Below, one piece after another: positions 8,314 through 17,783 of a stretch of 64,000 nucleotides of DNA (position 1 is its first letter; the number at the start of each line of letters is the position of its first letter). Under the pieces are notes generated by a model. That model did no database searches and was not told where the DNA came from. It was given only the letters and a program-made list of their open reading frames with translations. This DNA comes from Dysgonomonas sp. UBA5412 (GTDB taxonomy: Bacteria > Bacteroidota > Bacteroidia > Bacteroidales > Dysgonomonadaceae): positions 73,192 through 137,191 of the forward strand of contig DHNQ01000029.1 of the NCBI GenBank assembly GCA_002409595.1. The letters are read 5' to 3'. The position numbers and the translations under genes are program-made.

Positions 8314-8739
8314 ATGATGCAAACATTTATCCAAACAATATTGCAAACACAGTCTTCTTACCGTCAGATAATCCATCGAAAAATACGAGAACATAATATA
8401 GATGTAACATTTGAAATGTTGCATATTATGAGATGTCTTAGTGATGCAGGTCAAGTAAACCAGCAGGAATTGGCAAATCTGACGTATAAAGATAAATCGA
8501 GCCTTTCGTATTTGATAAAGAATATGGAAAAGCGAGATTTGGTGAAACGAATAGAAGATAGTAACGACAAACGAAGCAAACTCGTGATCTTAACAACAAG
8601 AGGAAAAAAAATACAGAATGAAATAAAAATAATCATCGAAAGCGTATATCAGCAAATAGAGGAGAAAATTAATATAGAACATATCCAATTATGTGTTGAT
8701 TATATGAAAGAATTTGGTGAAACGATAAAAGAAAACTAA
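8314..8739 (+). CDS. MarR-family transcriptional regulator
   Basis: A 141-residue winged-helix protein. The DNA-binding part is clear: VNQQELANLTYKDKSSLSYLIKNMEKRDLVKR, then the wing with DSNDKRSKLVILTTRGK, the usual MarR D-x-R-x6-LT-x-G signature. The frame is open further upstream to a TTG at 8257, but that codon lies inside the operator and ahead of the promoter box, so the ATG at 8314 (or the overlapping one at 8317) is preferred. It is the first gene of an efflux operon and most likely represses it until a small aromatic or lipophilic toxin binds. Confidence 0.88.
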   Translation: MMQTFIQTILQTQSSYRQIIHRKIREHNIDVTFEMLHIMRCLSDAGQVNQQELANLTYKDKSSLSYLIKNMEKRDLVKRIEDSNDKRSKLVILTTRGKKIQNEIKIIIESVYQQIEEKINIEHIQLCVDYMKEFGETIKEN

Positions 8740-8743
8740 CTAC

Positions 8744-10054
8744 GTGAAATCATATATTTATTACATACTGGCAGGATTCTTAGCCTTTACCGTGTCTCTG
8801 AATGGACAGAATACATATCGGCTGACGGTGGATGAATTGTTTGAACGCGGTCTTCAAAACAGTATTACCATACAATCATCTGTTGTGAAAACACAAATAG
8901 CCGAAGATAAAATAAGCCTTGCCAAAAACAAACAACTGCCCGATATATCCGCCTCCGGACTGTTCGGATATGTAGGAACACCGATTATATTAGACAAAGA
9001 TTTTTCATTTCTTAAACATTCGAATACTCCCGATTGGAAGCAAAATTACCAACTGGCAGCTACGCAACCAATCTATCAGGGAGGAAGAATAAAGAACAGC
9101 ATAGAAAAAGCAAAACTCGAAGATGTTGTAGCCCGTCTATCATTGCAGAAAGATAAATCGGATCTCAAACTGTGGTTGATGGGTAAATACTTAGACTTAT
9201 TTAATCTTTACAAAAGTAAAGATGTATATGCTCAAAATATAGAGGAAGCCAAAGTTAGGCTGCACGACATTGAGAAGATGAAGGAACAGGGTATGATCAC
9301 CACAAACGATGTTTTGAGAAGCAAGCTTGTTTTGACAAACTATGAGTTAGTCTATAAGGAAACTGAGAACAATATAACAATCATATCTCAACAATTGGAT
9401 ATAGTAATAGGTATGGACGAAAATACCATATTGCAGCCCGATCAGGCAATACTTACATCCAAATTGAATATAGGCTACGAAACTGATTATGTCTATCAGG
9501 CATATACTCAATATCCCGAACTAAGAATCGCAGAAACAAACATTGCATTGGCTCAGAATAATCTGAAATTAACCAAAGCCGATTATTTACCTACATTATC
9601 GTTGCAGGCAAGCAATACATTAGCACGTCCGATACCCAACGTATCTCCGGCTCAGGATTTATACCTGAATGCATGGGGAGTAACATTAAACCTGACTTAT
9701 CATATATCGGCATTATTCGACAAAAAACGCAATACCAGCACAGCCAAACATCAGGTTTATTTGCAAGAGTTGGCTAAAGAACAGCAAAAACAAAATATAC
9801 GAACCGAAGTCAAATCAGCTTTCGTAAAGCATCAGGAAGCTTTAGATAGAATAAAAGCTTTGGACGAATCTCTTACACAGGCAAAAGAAAATTACAGAAT
9901 TGTAAAGAACAAATATTTTAATCAATTGGCAATACTCACCGATTTGTTAGATGCCAATACTGTACAATTAGAAGCTGAATTGCAACTTACCTCGGCAAAG
10001 ACAAATGCGATATATACATATTACCAACTACAAAAAGTGAGTGGAAATTTATAG
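8744..10054 (+). CDS. TolC-family outer-membrane efflux protein
   Basis: A 436-residue protein with a signal peptide (core LAGFLAFTVSLNG) and then a long alpha-helical, Gln/Lys/Ala-rich body. It shows two similar halves, as TolC-type channel proteins do, and the late segment ENYRIVKNKYFNQLAILTDLLDANTVQLEAE is the conserved end of the second OEP repeat. The start codon is a GTG at 8744, four bases after marR, which suggests translational coupling. It would form the outer-membrane duct of the pump encoded by the next two genes. Confidence 0.9.
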   Translation: MKSYIYYILAGFLAFTVSLNGQNTYRLTVDELFERGLQNSITIQSSVVKTQIAEDKISLAKNKQLPDISASGLFGYVGTPIILDKDFSFLKHSNTPDWKQNYQLAATQPIYQGGRIKNSIEKAKLEDVVARLSLQKDKSDLKLWLMGKYLDLFNLYKSKDVYAQNIEEAKVRLHDIEKMKEQGMITTNDVLRSKLVLTNYELVYKETENNITIISQQLDIVIGMDENTILQPDQAILTSKLNIGYETDYVYQAYTQYPELRIAETNIALAQNNLKLTKADYLPTLSLQASNTLARPIPNVSPAQDLYLNAWGVTLNLTYHISALFDKKRNTSTAKHQVYLQELAKEQQKQNIRTEVKSAFVKHQEALDRIKALDESLTQAKENYRIVKNKYFNQLAILTDLLDANTVQLEAELQLTSAKTNAIYTYYQLQKVSGNL

Positions 10055-10056
10055 TT

Positions 10057-11151
10057 ATGGACACAAACAATCTGAATATTCAGAAACAAGAAGAAAAAAT
10101 CGCTTATCTTAAGCTTAAACGTAAACGCAGAAGAAACGTTGTATTGAATATCGTCAGTATTCTATTAGCGTTAGGAGGGTTGGCATGGGGAATAAATTTC
10201 TTTTATCGCTATTACAGATATGAAATAACCAACGATGCTACGATAGAACAATATATAACACCAATCAATGCACGTATATCGGGTTATATCAAAGAAGTAC
10301 GCTTCACCGAACATCAGTGGGTAAATGCCGGTGATACTCTTGTGGTTATAGATGACCGCGAATTCAGAATAAAGCTGATGGATGCAGAAGCAGCCTTGCT
10401 GGATGCCAAGAGTACGGCATCGGTACTATCATCCAACATAACTACCACATCGACCAATATCGGAGTATCCGAAGCCAATATAGAGGAAGCTAAAGCTCGC
10501 TTGTGGAAGGCTGAACAAGATCTGAAACGATATAAGAATTTGCTCGATGCCGAGTCTGTTTCGCAACAACAATACGATCAGGTGAAAAGTGAATACGATG
10601 CACAATACGCTCGATACAATGCCTTGATAAGACAAAGGGATGCTGTAAAATCGACATCGACCGAGGCTTCTAAAAAGCAGGGAAATGCAGAAGCAACAAT
10701 ATTAAGACGTGAGGCTGATCTGAAAATGGCGGAACTAAATTTGTCTTATACCGTCATCACAGCCCCGTTTAGTGGTTATGTAGGTCGGCGTACATTGGAA
10801 ACGGGTCAGCTAGTACAAAGTGGACAAACAATTACAAATCTGATAAAGGACGACAAAAAATGGATAATAGCCAATTATCGGGAAATGCAGATAGAAAACA
10901 TCTACATAGGGCAGGAAATGACGATTCGTGTGGATGCCATCAAAGGAAAAACATTCAAGGGTAAGGTCACAGCCATATCGGAGGCTACGGGTGCAAAATA
11001 CTCTATGTTGCCGACTGATAATTCGGCAGGTAACTTTGTAAAGATACAGCAACGTATCCCCGTCCGTATAGACTTTGTAGATATGTCGCCCGAAGATATG
11101 AAAAATCTGCGTGCAGGAATGATGGTAGTGACAGAAGCTATAAAAGAATAA
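10057..11151 (+). CDS. HlyD/EmrA-type membrane fusion protein
   Basis: A 364-residue periplasmic adaptor. One membrane helix spans about 30-48 (VLNIVSILLALGGLAWGIN). A biotinyl-lipoyl-like half motif follows (INARISGYIKEVRF and GDTLVVIDDREF), then a coiled-coil hairpin (about 105-215) and the returning lipoyl half plus beta-barrel (TVITAPFSGYVGRRTLETGQLV). This is the EmrA architecture that links an MFS exporter to TolC. It begins two bases after the TolC gene stop and ends four bases before the MFS gene. Confidence 0.92.
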   Translation: MDTNNLNIQKQEEKIAYLKLKRKRRRNVVLNIVSILLALGGLAWGINFFYRYYRYEITNDATIEQYITPINARISGYIKEVRFTEHQWVNAGDTLVVIDDREFRIKLMDAEAALLDAKSTASVLSSNITTTSTNIGVSEANIEEAKARLWKAEQDLKRYKNLLDAESVSQQQYDQVKSEYDAQYARYNALIRQRDAVKSTSTEASKKQGNAEATILRREADLKMAELNLSYTVITAPFSGYVGRRTLETGQLVQSGQTITNLIKDDKKWIIANYREMQIENIYIGQEMTIRVDAIKGKTFKGKVTAISEATGAKYSMLPTDNSAGNFVKIQQRIPVRIDFVDMSPEDMKNLRAGMMVVTEAIKE

Positions 11152-11155
11152 GAAG

Positions 11156-12769
11156 ATGATAATACCCGTTGTACGAGTCACAACGATCAAAAGTTCATTT
11201 CGCAGCTGGGTTCCCAACTGGTTGAAGATTGTAGTGGCACTAATAATACTTATTCCCATAATGCTTGCTAATGGAGCATATACGGGAAGTAATATAGACA
11301 TATCGAGCTATCTGGGAGTTATTTCGGAAGACATTAATATGGCATATTATGCTGCATCCGTCGGCATGGCTATCTCATATCTGGTTATTCCGAAGGTAAA
11401 ACCTTTGGCTACGACAAAAACAATTATCCTCATCGTACTCTTATTTCAGGTAGTACTGAGCCTTATATGCGCCGAAACGAGCTATATAGAAGTGATCACA
11501 ATATGCAGTTTCTTCATTGGTTACTTCAAGGGCTTCTCACTGGTAGAAACTATCAATATATTGATGCCGACACTGAGCCCAAGTGATACACGTAATGAGT
11601 TTTATGCAAAATTTTACCCAATAACTCTGACTTGCGGACAGCTATCTTTAGTCCTCACGGCAGAGCTTGCTTATATATACAATTGGCAATATATGTACTA
11701 TTTCATGGTACTTCTATTGTTATTTGCCATTATAGCAGTAGTTTCCTGCATGTCGTTTGCACGCAGGCTCGTACGTTTGCCGATCAAAGACATAGACTGG
11801 ATTGGGCTATTCATGTTATCTATCTGCTACATGTCGATAATCTATGTGGCTACATACGGAAAAACATCCGATTGGTTTTCGTCAAACCATATTATTATAG
11901 CAACATTACTGATACCATTGACAGGATGGTTGTTCATCAGACGCCAATTCTCAGATAAACCACTGGTCGATATGAGTGTATTAAAAAATCGCCCTTCGGT
12001 GACAGTGATTCTACTCTCCTTTTTGTTGATGTTTTATGCTTCATTCAGCATTTTAGTATCTTCATACACCACGAATGTTTTGAGACTGGATAGCAGGTAC
12101 GTAAACGAATTATATCTGTATCTGATTCCGGGATTCGTAGTGGGTGGAATTATTTCTTATTATTGGTTCGTATATGAAATACGGATAGCATGGCTCATAT
12201 TTCTAGGATTCTTTTGCTTTACAGTATCCATCGGGTTACTATATTTTGAGGTCATGCCAAACGGATTGTACGAAGATCTTTACCTCATTATGTTTCTAAG
12301 AGGCGTCGGTATGTTGGTTTTATTCGTAGCATTTTCTATCTACGGTATATACCGACTGTCTCCAAAACAAATTATATACAACGCATTTTTTCTTATTTCC
12401 GCACGTTCGGCTATTGCTCCGGCAATAGGTGCATCCATCTTGAGTAATTGGCTGTACCGCCTACAACAAAAGAATATAACTGTATTATCGGAAGGGGTGG
12501 ATATGCAAAATGCACTTGCCTCCAGTCAATTCAGCTCATCAATAAAAACAGCCTTATCGCAAGGATGGAGCATAGAGGAGGCTCAGCAGATAGCAACAAA
12601 TGCTATATATCAAAAAATGCAGATACAAGCCATTACGGTGAGCATAAAAACGATAGCAGGCTGGATGCTGATCGGAGGAATCATTCTTTTAATAGGAATT
12701 ATTCTTTACTTCTTGCAATTTAAACCGGTAAGATTGATGAAGATGGGTAGTGATATGTCTGGTGGATAA
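11156..12769 (+). CDS. MFS efflux transporter, EmrB/DHA2-like
   Basis: A 537-residue inner-membrane transporter with about 14 hydrophobic segments, the number expected for DHA2 drug:proton antiporters. The central charged loop is followed by DKPLVDMSVLKNR, the usual EmrB connector before helix 9. The classical DHA2 motif C is not obvious in this divergent Bacteroidota version. With the preceding adaptor and TolC protein it makes a complete tripartite exporter, controlled by MarR. Substrate unknown. A strong hairpin terminator follows 27 bases later. Confidence 0.88.
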   Translation: MIIPVVRVTTIKSSFRSWVPNWLKIVVALIILIPIMLANGAYTGSNIDISSYLGVISEDINMAYYAASVGMAISYLVIPKVKPLATTKTIILIVLLFQVVLSLICAETSYIEVITICSFFIGYFKGFSLVETINILMPTLSPSDTRNEFYAKFYPITLTCGQLSLVLTAELAYIYNWQYMYYFMVLLLLFAIIAVVSCMSFARRLVRLPIKDIDWIGLFMLSICYMSIIYVATYGKTSDWFSSNHIIIATLLIPLTGWLFIRRQFSDKPLVDMSVLKNRPSVTVILLSFLLMFYASFSILVSSYTTNVLRLDSRYVNELYLYLIPGFVVGGIISYYWFVYEIRIAWLIFLGFFCFTVSIGLLYFEVMPNGLYEDLYLIMFLRGVGMLVLFVAFSIYGIYRLSPKQIIYNAFFLISARSAIAPAIGASILSNWLYRLQQKNITVLSEGVDMQNALASSQFSSSIKTALSQGWSIEEAQQIATNAIYQKMQIQAITVSIKTIAGWMLIGGIILLIGIILYFLQFKPVRLMKMGSDMSGG

Positions 12770-12796
12770 ACCGCTTTGGGCAACTATACTATATAC

Positions 12797-12829
12797 AAAA
12801 AGCTCCGATAAATATTATCGGAGCTTTTT
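12797..12829. terminator. Bidirectional Rho-independent terminator
   Basis: Fifteen-base arms (12797-12811 and 12815-12829; core AGCTCCGATAA/TTATCGGAGCT) flanked by A- and T-runs, so it can stop both the efflux operon and the converging serC-serA operon. Confidence 0.9.
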
Positions 12830-12849
12830 AGTTTTAATAAAGAATATAA

Positions 12850-13773
12850 TTATTTCTTATTTACTCTGAATTTTTCGTTTCCATTCTTAATGAAATCTAC
12901 GATCTGATTGGCGGCGGCAATACCCGCATTTGTATTTGCTTCCGCTGTCTGAGCTCCCATCTTTTTAGGTGTGGAGAAATAGCGTCCGGCAAATTTTTCA
13001 TTCATCTCAGCATGGTTGGCTGGCATAATGTCTGTAACATACTTAAAGTCTTTGCGCTCATCCATCAGTTTTACTAATTCGGCTTCATTTATTACCTCCT
13101 TGCGTGCGGTATTTATTAACAAAGCATTTTTAGGCATTTTGTACAACAAGTCATAATTGATCGAGTTCTTAGTTTCGGCAGTAGCCGGAATATGTAGAGA
13201 TACATATTGACATGTAGCATACAACTCGTCGGCAGATTTCACTGCTTTTACTCCTTCTTTTTCTATTGCTTCGGCTGATAAGAACGGATCGTATGCGTAA
13301 ACCTCCATACCAAAGCCTTTAGCTATACGGGCAACATTGCGTCCTACATTCCCATAAGCATGAATACCCAGCTTCTTACCTAAAAGCTCTGTACCCGAAG
13401 TTCCATTATAGAAATTACGGACAGCATATACAGCCAAACCTAAGGCCAATTCGGCAACAGCGTTAGCATTCTGTCCCGGTGTATTCATTACACAAATATT
13501 GTTAGCGGTAGCTGCATCCAAATCAATATTGTCATATCCTGCTCCTGCACGTACAACTATTTTAAGATTCTTAGCTGCTTCCAATACTTCTTTATCAAAG
13601 ATATCGCTACGGATAATAGCTGCATCTACTACCGATACGGCATCCAGCAATTGTTTCTTATCTGTATATTTTTCGAGTAGGATCAGTTCAAATCCGGCTT
13701 TTTCGATCACATCTCTTATTCCTTTTACAGCCTCTGCGGCAAAGGGTTTATCTGTGGCAATTAATACTTTCAT
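12850..13773 (-). CDS. serA: D-3-phosphoglycerate dehydrogenase (short form)
   Basis: A 307-residue D-2-hydroxyacid dehydrogenase. The NAD-binding region reads KLGIHAYGNVGRNVARIAKGF with the dinucleotide fold glycines, followed by YDP after the second strand. The substrate and catalytic parts include VRAGAGYDNID, NTARKEVINE (Arg) and the late His in MPANHAEMNEKF. It lacks the C-terminal ACT domain of E. coli SerA, so serine feedback through that domain is not expected. It follows serC by three bases, and together they convert 3-phosphoglycerate to phosphoserine. Confidence 0.9.
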   Translation of the reverse strand: MKVLIATDKPFAAEAVKGIRDVIEKAGFELILLEKYTDKKQLLDAVSVVDAAIIRSDIFDKEVLEAAKNLKIVVRAGAGYDNIDLDAATANNICVMNTPGQNANAVAELALGLAVYAVRNFYNGTSGTELLGKKLGIHAYGNVGRNVARIAKGFGMEVYAYDPFLSAEAIEKEGVKAVKSADELYATCQYVSLHIPATAETKNSINYDLLYKMPKNALLINTARKEVINEAELVKLMDERKDFKYVTDIMPANHAEMNEKFAGRYFSTPKKMGAQTAEANTNAGIAAANQIVDFIKNGNEKFRVNKK

Positions 13774-13776
13774 ATC

Positions 13777-14850
13777 TTATTTTGCTATTTTCTTTTCAAA
13801 TTCCTGCATAGTATCTACCAATGCCTGTACGCCTTCTTTTGGCATGGCATTGTATATAGAAGCACGGAAACCACCAACGGAGCGGTGACCTTTAAGGTCA
13901 TACAAACCTCTTTCTTTGGCAAATTCGAGGAAGGCTGCTTCATTTCCTTCATAATCAGATGAAAGAACAAAACATACATTCATCAACGAACGATCTTCGA
14001 CAGCACAAGTACCTTTAAATACAGGATTGCGATCTATTTCATTGTATAGAAGTTCTGCTTTTTCCTTGTTGCGCTTATACATAGCGGAAACTCCTCCATT
14101 TGCTTTCAACCATCTAAGGGTTTGCATTGCTGCATAGATAGGCACTACAGGTGGAGTATTAAACATTGATCCGTTTTCGATATGAGTACGGTAATCGAGC
14201 ATTGTAGGTATCTGACGATTTACTTTTCCAAGGATTTCATCTTTCACAACTACGAAAGTAACTCCGGCAGGAGCCAGATTTTTTTGAGCACCACCATATA
14301 TCAGTGCGTATTTGGAAACATCGACCGGACGAGAGAATATATCGGAAGACATATCTGCGACTAATGGAACCGGAGAATCAATATCCGTATGAAGTTCTGT
14401 TCCGAAGATTGTATTATTTGTAGTAATGTGGAAATAATCGGCATCAGTAGGTATCACATAATCTTTAGGGATGTATGTAAAGTTAGCAGGCTTAGATGTA
14501 GCCACTTCTACCACTTCGCCAAAAAGCTTAGCCTCTTTTTGAGCCTTACTAGCCCATGTACCGGTATTTAAATAAGCGGCTTTCTTTTCGAGTAGGTTGA
14601 ACGGTATCATACAGAATTGAAGACTGGCTCCTCCTCCCAAAAAAAGAACAGAGTAACCGGCAGGTATGTCTAACAATTCTTTAAATAGCTCCACAGCTTC
14701 GTCCATTACAGACTGAAAATCCTTGCCTCTGTGGCTAACTTCCATTAATGAGAATGATGACCCGTTAAAGTTTTGGATTGCCTTAGCTGTTTCCTCTATC
14801 GTTTGTTGGGGAAGAATAGATGGCCCCGCACTGAAATTGTATTTCTTCAT
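13777..14850 (-). CDS. serC: Phosphoserine aminotransferase
   Basis: A 357-residue class V aminotransferase starting MKKYNFSAGPSILP, the SerC hallmark. FLGGGASLQF contacts the cofactor phosphate, and the PLP lysine lies in YGGAQKNLAPAG. The C-terminus KGHRSVGGFRASIYNAMP is the family signature. It transfers the amino group of glutamate to 3-phosphohydroxypyruvate. First gene of the serC-serA pair, with a -7-like box (14900-14907) about 50 bases upstream. Confidence 0.97.
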   Translation of the reverse strand: MKKYNFSAGPSILPQQTIEETAKAIQNFNGSSFSLMEVSHRGKDFQSVMDEAVELFKELLDIPAGYSVLFLGGGASLQFCMIPFNLLEKKAAYLNTGTWASKAQKEAKLFGEVVEVATSKPANFTYIPKDYVIPTDADYFHITTNNTIFGTELHTDIDSPVPLVADMSSDIFSRPVDVSKYALIYGGAQKNLAPAGVTFVVVKDEILGKVNRQIPTMLDYRTHIENGSMFNTPPVVPIYAAMQTLRWLKANGGVSAMYKRNKEKAELLYNEIDRNPVFKGTCAVEDRSLMNVCFVLSSDYEGNEAAFLEFAKERGLYDLKGHRSVGGFRASIYNAMPKEGVQALVDTMQEFEKKIAK

Positions 14851-14899
14851 TATTATATAAAATTTAGGAAATTAGTATATTCTTATAAAGTAAAGAATT

Positions 14900-14907
14900 C
14901 AAAATTA
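14900..14907 (-). promoter_or_regulatory. -7 promoter box for serC-serA
   Basis: The minus strand reads TAATTTTG, a match to TAnnTTTG, placing the transcription start about 40 bases before the serC ATG. Confidence 0.45.
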
Positions 14908-15039
14908 CGAATTATATCCTAAATACTGACATACAAAAAAAATATATTCATCGAAAATATTAAGCCATGTCAAAATGTTTCTTATTATCTATCTTCAAAC
15001 AAAATTCCACTAAAAGTGTTTCTAATTTCGCCATTTTTA

Positions 15040-15047
15040 TATATTTG
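15040..15047 (+). promoter_or_regulatory. -7 promoter box for the DUF1015 gene
   Basis: TATATTTG matches TAnnTTTG and lies 80 bases upstream of the ATG at 15128. The rest of the 277-base divergent gap shows no other feature. Confidence 0.5.
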
Positions 15048-15127
15048 TAAGTAATAAAAAGAAAGCTGGAGATTGATAAAAAATTATCACTGAATCCAGA
15101 CATAAACCTTAAAAAATACTTAGAATC

Positions 15128-16375
15128 ATGGCCATTATTAAACCTTTCAGAGGAGTACGTCCTCCCAAAAGCATTGTAAAAGAGGTGGTTTCACGTCCAT
15201 ACGATGTACTCAGTTCCTTAGAAGCCCGCCTCGAAGCCGAAGGAAATGAAAAATCGTTGTACAGAATTATAAAGCCTGAGATTGATTTTGATGAAATGTT
15301 AGACGAGCATCATCCCGAAGTATATGAACGCGCTGTACAAAATTTCAATAAATTCCAAGAAAGAGGATGGCTTGTACAAGATCCTGAAGAGTATTACTAT
15401 GTATACGCCCAAACGATGAATGGAAAAACACAATATGGCTTAGTAGTATGCTCTCATGTGGAAGACTATATGGATAACAAAATCAAAAAGCATGAATTGA
15501 CTCGCAGAGACAAAGAAGAGGATAGAATGAAGCATGTACGAGTTAATAATGCAAATATAGAGCCTGTGTTTTTTGCATATCCGGAAAATGAAGAGCTTGA
15601 TAAAATTGTAAAATCAGTAATTTCTCTCCCTGCCGAATATGATTTTACGGCAGCAGATGGTATAGGACATCAATTTTGGATCATAAAGGATAAGGATAAA
15701 ATAGCTGATATTACACACATATTTGAATTCATACCGAATCTATATATAGCAGACGGACATCATCGCTCAGCAGCGGCAGCTCTGGTTGGTGCTGAAAAAG
15801 CTAAACAAAATCCAAATCACGGGGGAGACGAAGAGTACAATTATTTTATGGCGGTCTGCTTTCCTGACAATCAATTGAATATTATAGATTACAACCGTTT
15901 GGTTAAGGATTTAAACGGACTTTCTCATGCTCAATTTATAGAACATCTGAAAGAATACTTTATCGTAGAAGAAAAAAGTAGCGAGATAGAAGCACCTTCG
16001 GAGCTGCATAATTTTTCAATCTATCTGGATGGAAAATGTTATAAATTAACAGCTAAGAAAGAAACTTATAACGATAATGACCCGATAGATGTCTTAGATG
16101 TAACAATCTCTTCAAAGTATATATTGGACAGAATATTGAATATTAAAGATTTGCGATCTGACAAACGGATTGACTTTGTAGGAGGAATAAGAGGGCTTGG
16201 AGAATTAAAAAAACGTGTAGACAGTGGAGAAATGAAACTGGCTATTGCCTTGTATCCTGTAACGATGAAACAGCTTATGGATATAGCAGACTCCGGAAAT
16301 ATTATGCCTCCTAAAACAACGTGGTTTGAGCCGAAACTTCGTTCAGGTCTGGTTATACACAAGCTTGAAAATTAA
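15128..16375 (+). CDS. DUF1015 family protein
   Basis: A 415-residue protein starting MAIIKPFRGVRPP, with VVSRPYDVLS and the conserved IADGHHRSAAAALV, which are the marks of the DUF1015 family. Function is not established; the family is often found beside serine biosynthesis genes, as here, where it is divergent from serC-serA. The His-rich ADGHHR motif suggests a metal or phosphate site, but that is inference. A terminator hairpin follows at 16394. Confidence 0.9.
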   Translation: MAIIKPFRGVRPPKSIVKEVVSRPYDVLSSLEARLEAEGNEKSLYRIIKPEIDFDEMLDEHHPEVYERAVQNFNKFQERGWLVQDPEEYYYVYAQTMNGKTQYGLVVCSHVEDYMDNKIKKHELTRRDKEEDRMKHVRVNNANIEPVFFAYPENEELDKIVKSVISLPAEYDFTAADGIGHQFWIIKDKDKIADITHIFEFIPNLYIADGHHRSAAAALVGAEKAKQNPNHGGDEEYNYFMAVCFPDNQLNIIDYNRLVKDLNGLSHAQFIEHLKEYFIVEEKSSEIEAPSELHNFSIYLDGKCYKLTAKKETYNDNDPIDVLDVTISSKYILDRILNIKDLRSDKRIDFVGGIRGLGELKKRVDSGEMKLAIALYPVTMKQLMDIADSGNIMPPKTTWFEPKLRSGLVIHKLEN

Positions 16376-16393
16376 TCTGAATAAATATATCGT

Positions 16394-16430
16394 GAGGTCT
16401 TAACTTTGTAAGTATAAGACCTCCGCTTTT
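16394..16430 (+). terminator. Terminator after the DUF1015 gene
   Basis: Arms GAGGTCTTA (16394-16402) and TAAGACCTC (16415-16423) followed by CGCTTTT. Confidence 0.7.
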
Positions 16431-16504
16431 ATACAATATAATTTAAAATTAAGGCTGGCAACTGACTTATCCTCGATTATAATTTTCAGAAATTAAAAAA
16501 ACTG

Positions 16505-16512
16505 TATATTTG
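16505..16512 (+). promoter_or_regulatory. -7 promoter box for pncB
   Basis: TATATTTG lies 22 bases ahead of the pncB ATG, matching TAnnTTTG exactly. Confidence 0.55.
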
Positions 16513-16534
16513 TTTTTTCTTAACTGTCAAAATT

Positions 16535-17698
16535 ATGATTATAAAACATTTTACAGACAACGATCTTTACAAATTTTCGGTAATGCTAGCCATTCAGAAA
16601 CTTTATCCATGGTCGTATGTCAAATATGCTTTTACCAATAGAGGAAAGACTCAATTTCCAGAAGGGTTTGCAGAAAGAATGCGAGAAGAGGTTGCTGCTA
16701 TGGCTAACCTGAAACTGACGAAAGAAGAAAAAAAGTTTGTAAAAACAAAATGCTATTTCTTCGACCCCGTATTTGTCGACTTTCTGGAAGGATTCAGATA
16801 TAAACCCGAAGAGGTTACTATTACTCAAGAAGGCGGGGAGTTAAGCGTCATTATAGAGGGATATTGGTACAGAACAGTACTCTGGGAAGTGCCATTATTA
16901 GCTATCATATCTGAACTATATTTTCAGATGACGGACAATGAGCCTCAACAAGTGGAAGAAAAAGCTATTGCAAAAGCAAAAGCCTTAAAGGAACTTAAAG
17001 CTGACTACTCTGAATTCGGAACACGCCGCCGTTTTTCGTTCGAAGTTCAAGATAAAGTTGTAGGAGCTTTGCAAGCGCATTCCGGCGAATACTTCAAAGG
17101 AACGAGCAATATCTATCTGGCAATGAAGTACAATACTACTCCGATAGGCACAATGCCTCACGAGTGGTTTATGTATCACGGTGCAGTATTCGGTTACCGA
17201 TCAGCCAATATAAAAGGCTTGGATGCCTGGGTTAGAGCTTATGACGGAAGTCTGGGTATAGCATTGACAGACACTTACACTACAGAATCATTTTTCAAAT
17301 CATTCAGCCTGAAAGAAGCCAAGTTATTTGACGGCGTAAGACACGACAGTGGCGACCCGTTAGACTTTACTGATAAGGCTATTGAGTTTTATGAACGAAA
17401 CAGAATAGACCCTACGTCTAAGACATTAGTATTCAGTGATTCTCTAAACACAGAATTGATACAAAAAATAAAGAAACATGTAAACGGACGAATACACGAC
17501 ACATACGGAATTGGTACTTTCTTTTCGAATGATGTCGGAGTGAAGCCTCTTAATATTGTTATCAAATTGACAGATGTAAAAGCTTACAAGAAAGATGAAC
17601 AATACCTGAAAGCGGTTAAATTATCCGACGTTCTCGGCAAACATACCGGTGATGAAAAAGAAATAGCTTTGAGTAAAATGACTCTGGGATTAGATTAA
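16535..17698 (+). CDS. pncB: Nicotinate phosphoribosyltransferase
   Basis: A 387-residue enzyme close in length to E. coli PncB. It starts with the family opening FTDNDLYKFSVMLAI, has YAFTNRGKTQFP, and the catalytic region TMPHEWFMYHGAVFGYRSAN with the His expected to be phosphorylated by ATP, then GVRHDSGDPLDF for phosphoribose binding. It makes nicotinate mononucleotide from nicotinate and PRPP, the entry of the Preiss-Handler salvage of NAD. It is a single-gene unit with its own promoter box and terminator. Confidence 0.96.
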   Translation: MIIKHFTDNDLYKFSVMLAIQKLYPWSYVKYAFTNRGKTQFPEGFAERMREEVAAMANLKLTKEEKKFVKTKCYFFDPVFVDFLEGFRYKPEEVTITQEGGELSVIIEGYWYRTVLWEVPLLAIISELYFQMTDNEPQQVEEKAIAKAKALKELKADYSEFGTRRRFSFEVQDKVVGALQAHSGEYFKGTSNIYLAMKYNTTPIGTMPHEWFMYHGAVFGYRSANIKGLDAWVRAYDGSLGIALTDTYTTESFFKSFSLKEAKLFDGVRHDSGDPLDFTDKAIEFYERNRIDPTSKTLVFSDSLNTELIQKIKKHVNGRIHDTYGIGTFFSNDVGVKPLNIVIKLTDVKAYKKDEQYLKAVKLSDVLGKHTGDEKEIALSKMTLGLD

Positions 17699-17720
17699 AC
17701 AGATAAAATATTGCTACAAC

Positions 17721-17757
17721 AAAAAAAGAAGGGTTATATGTTAACCCTTCTTTTTTT
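17721..17757. terminator. Bidirectional terminator between pncB and the murA operon
   Basis: Inverted repeat AGAAGGGTTA/TAACCCTTCT flanked by seven A and seven T, serving the converging transcripts on both strands. Confidence 0.9.
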
Positions 17758-17783
17758 ATTAATTATCGATATTTCTATTATCC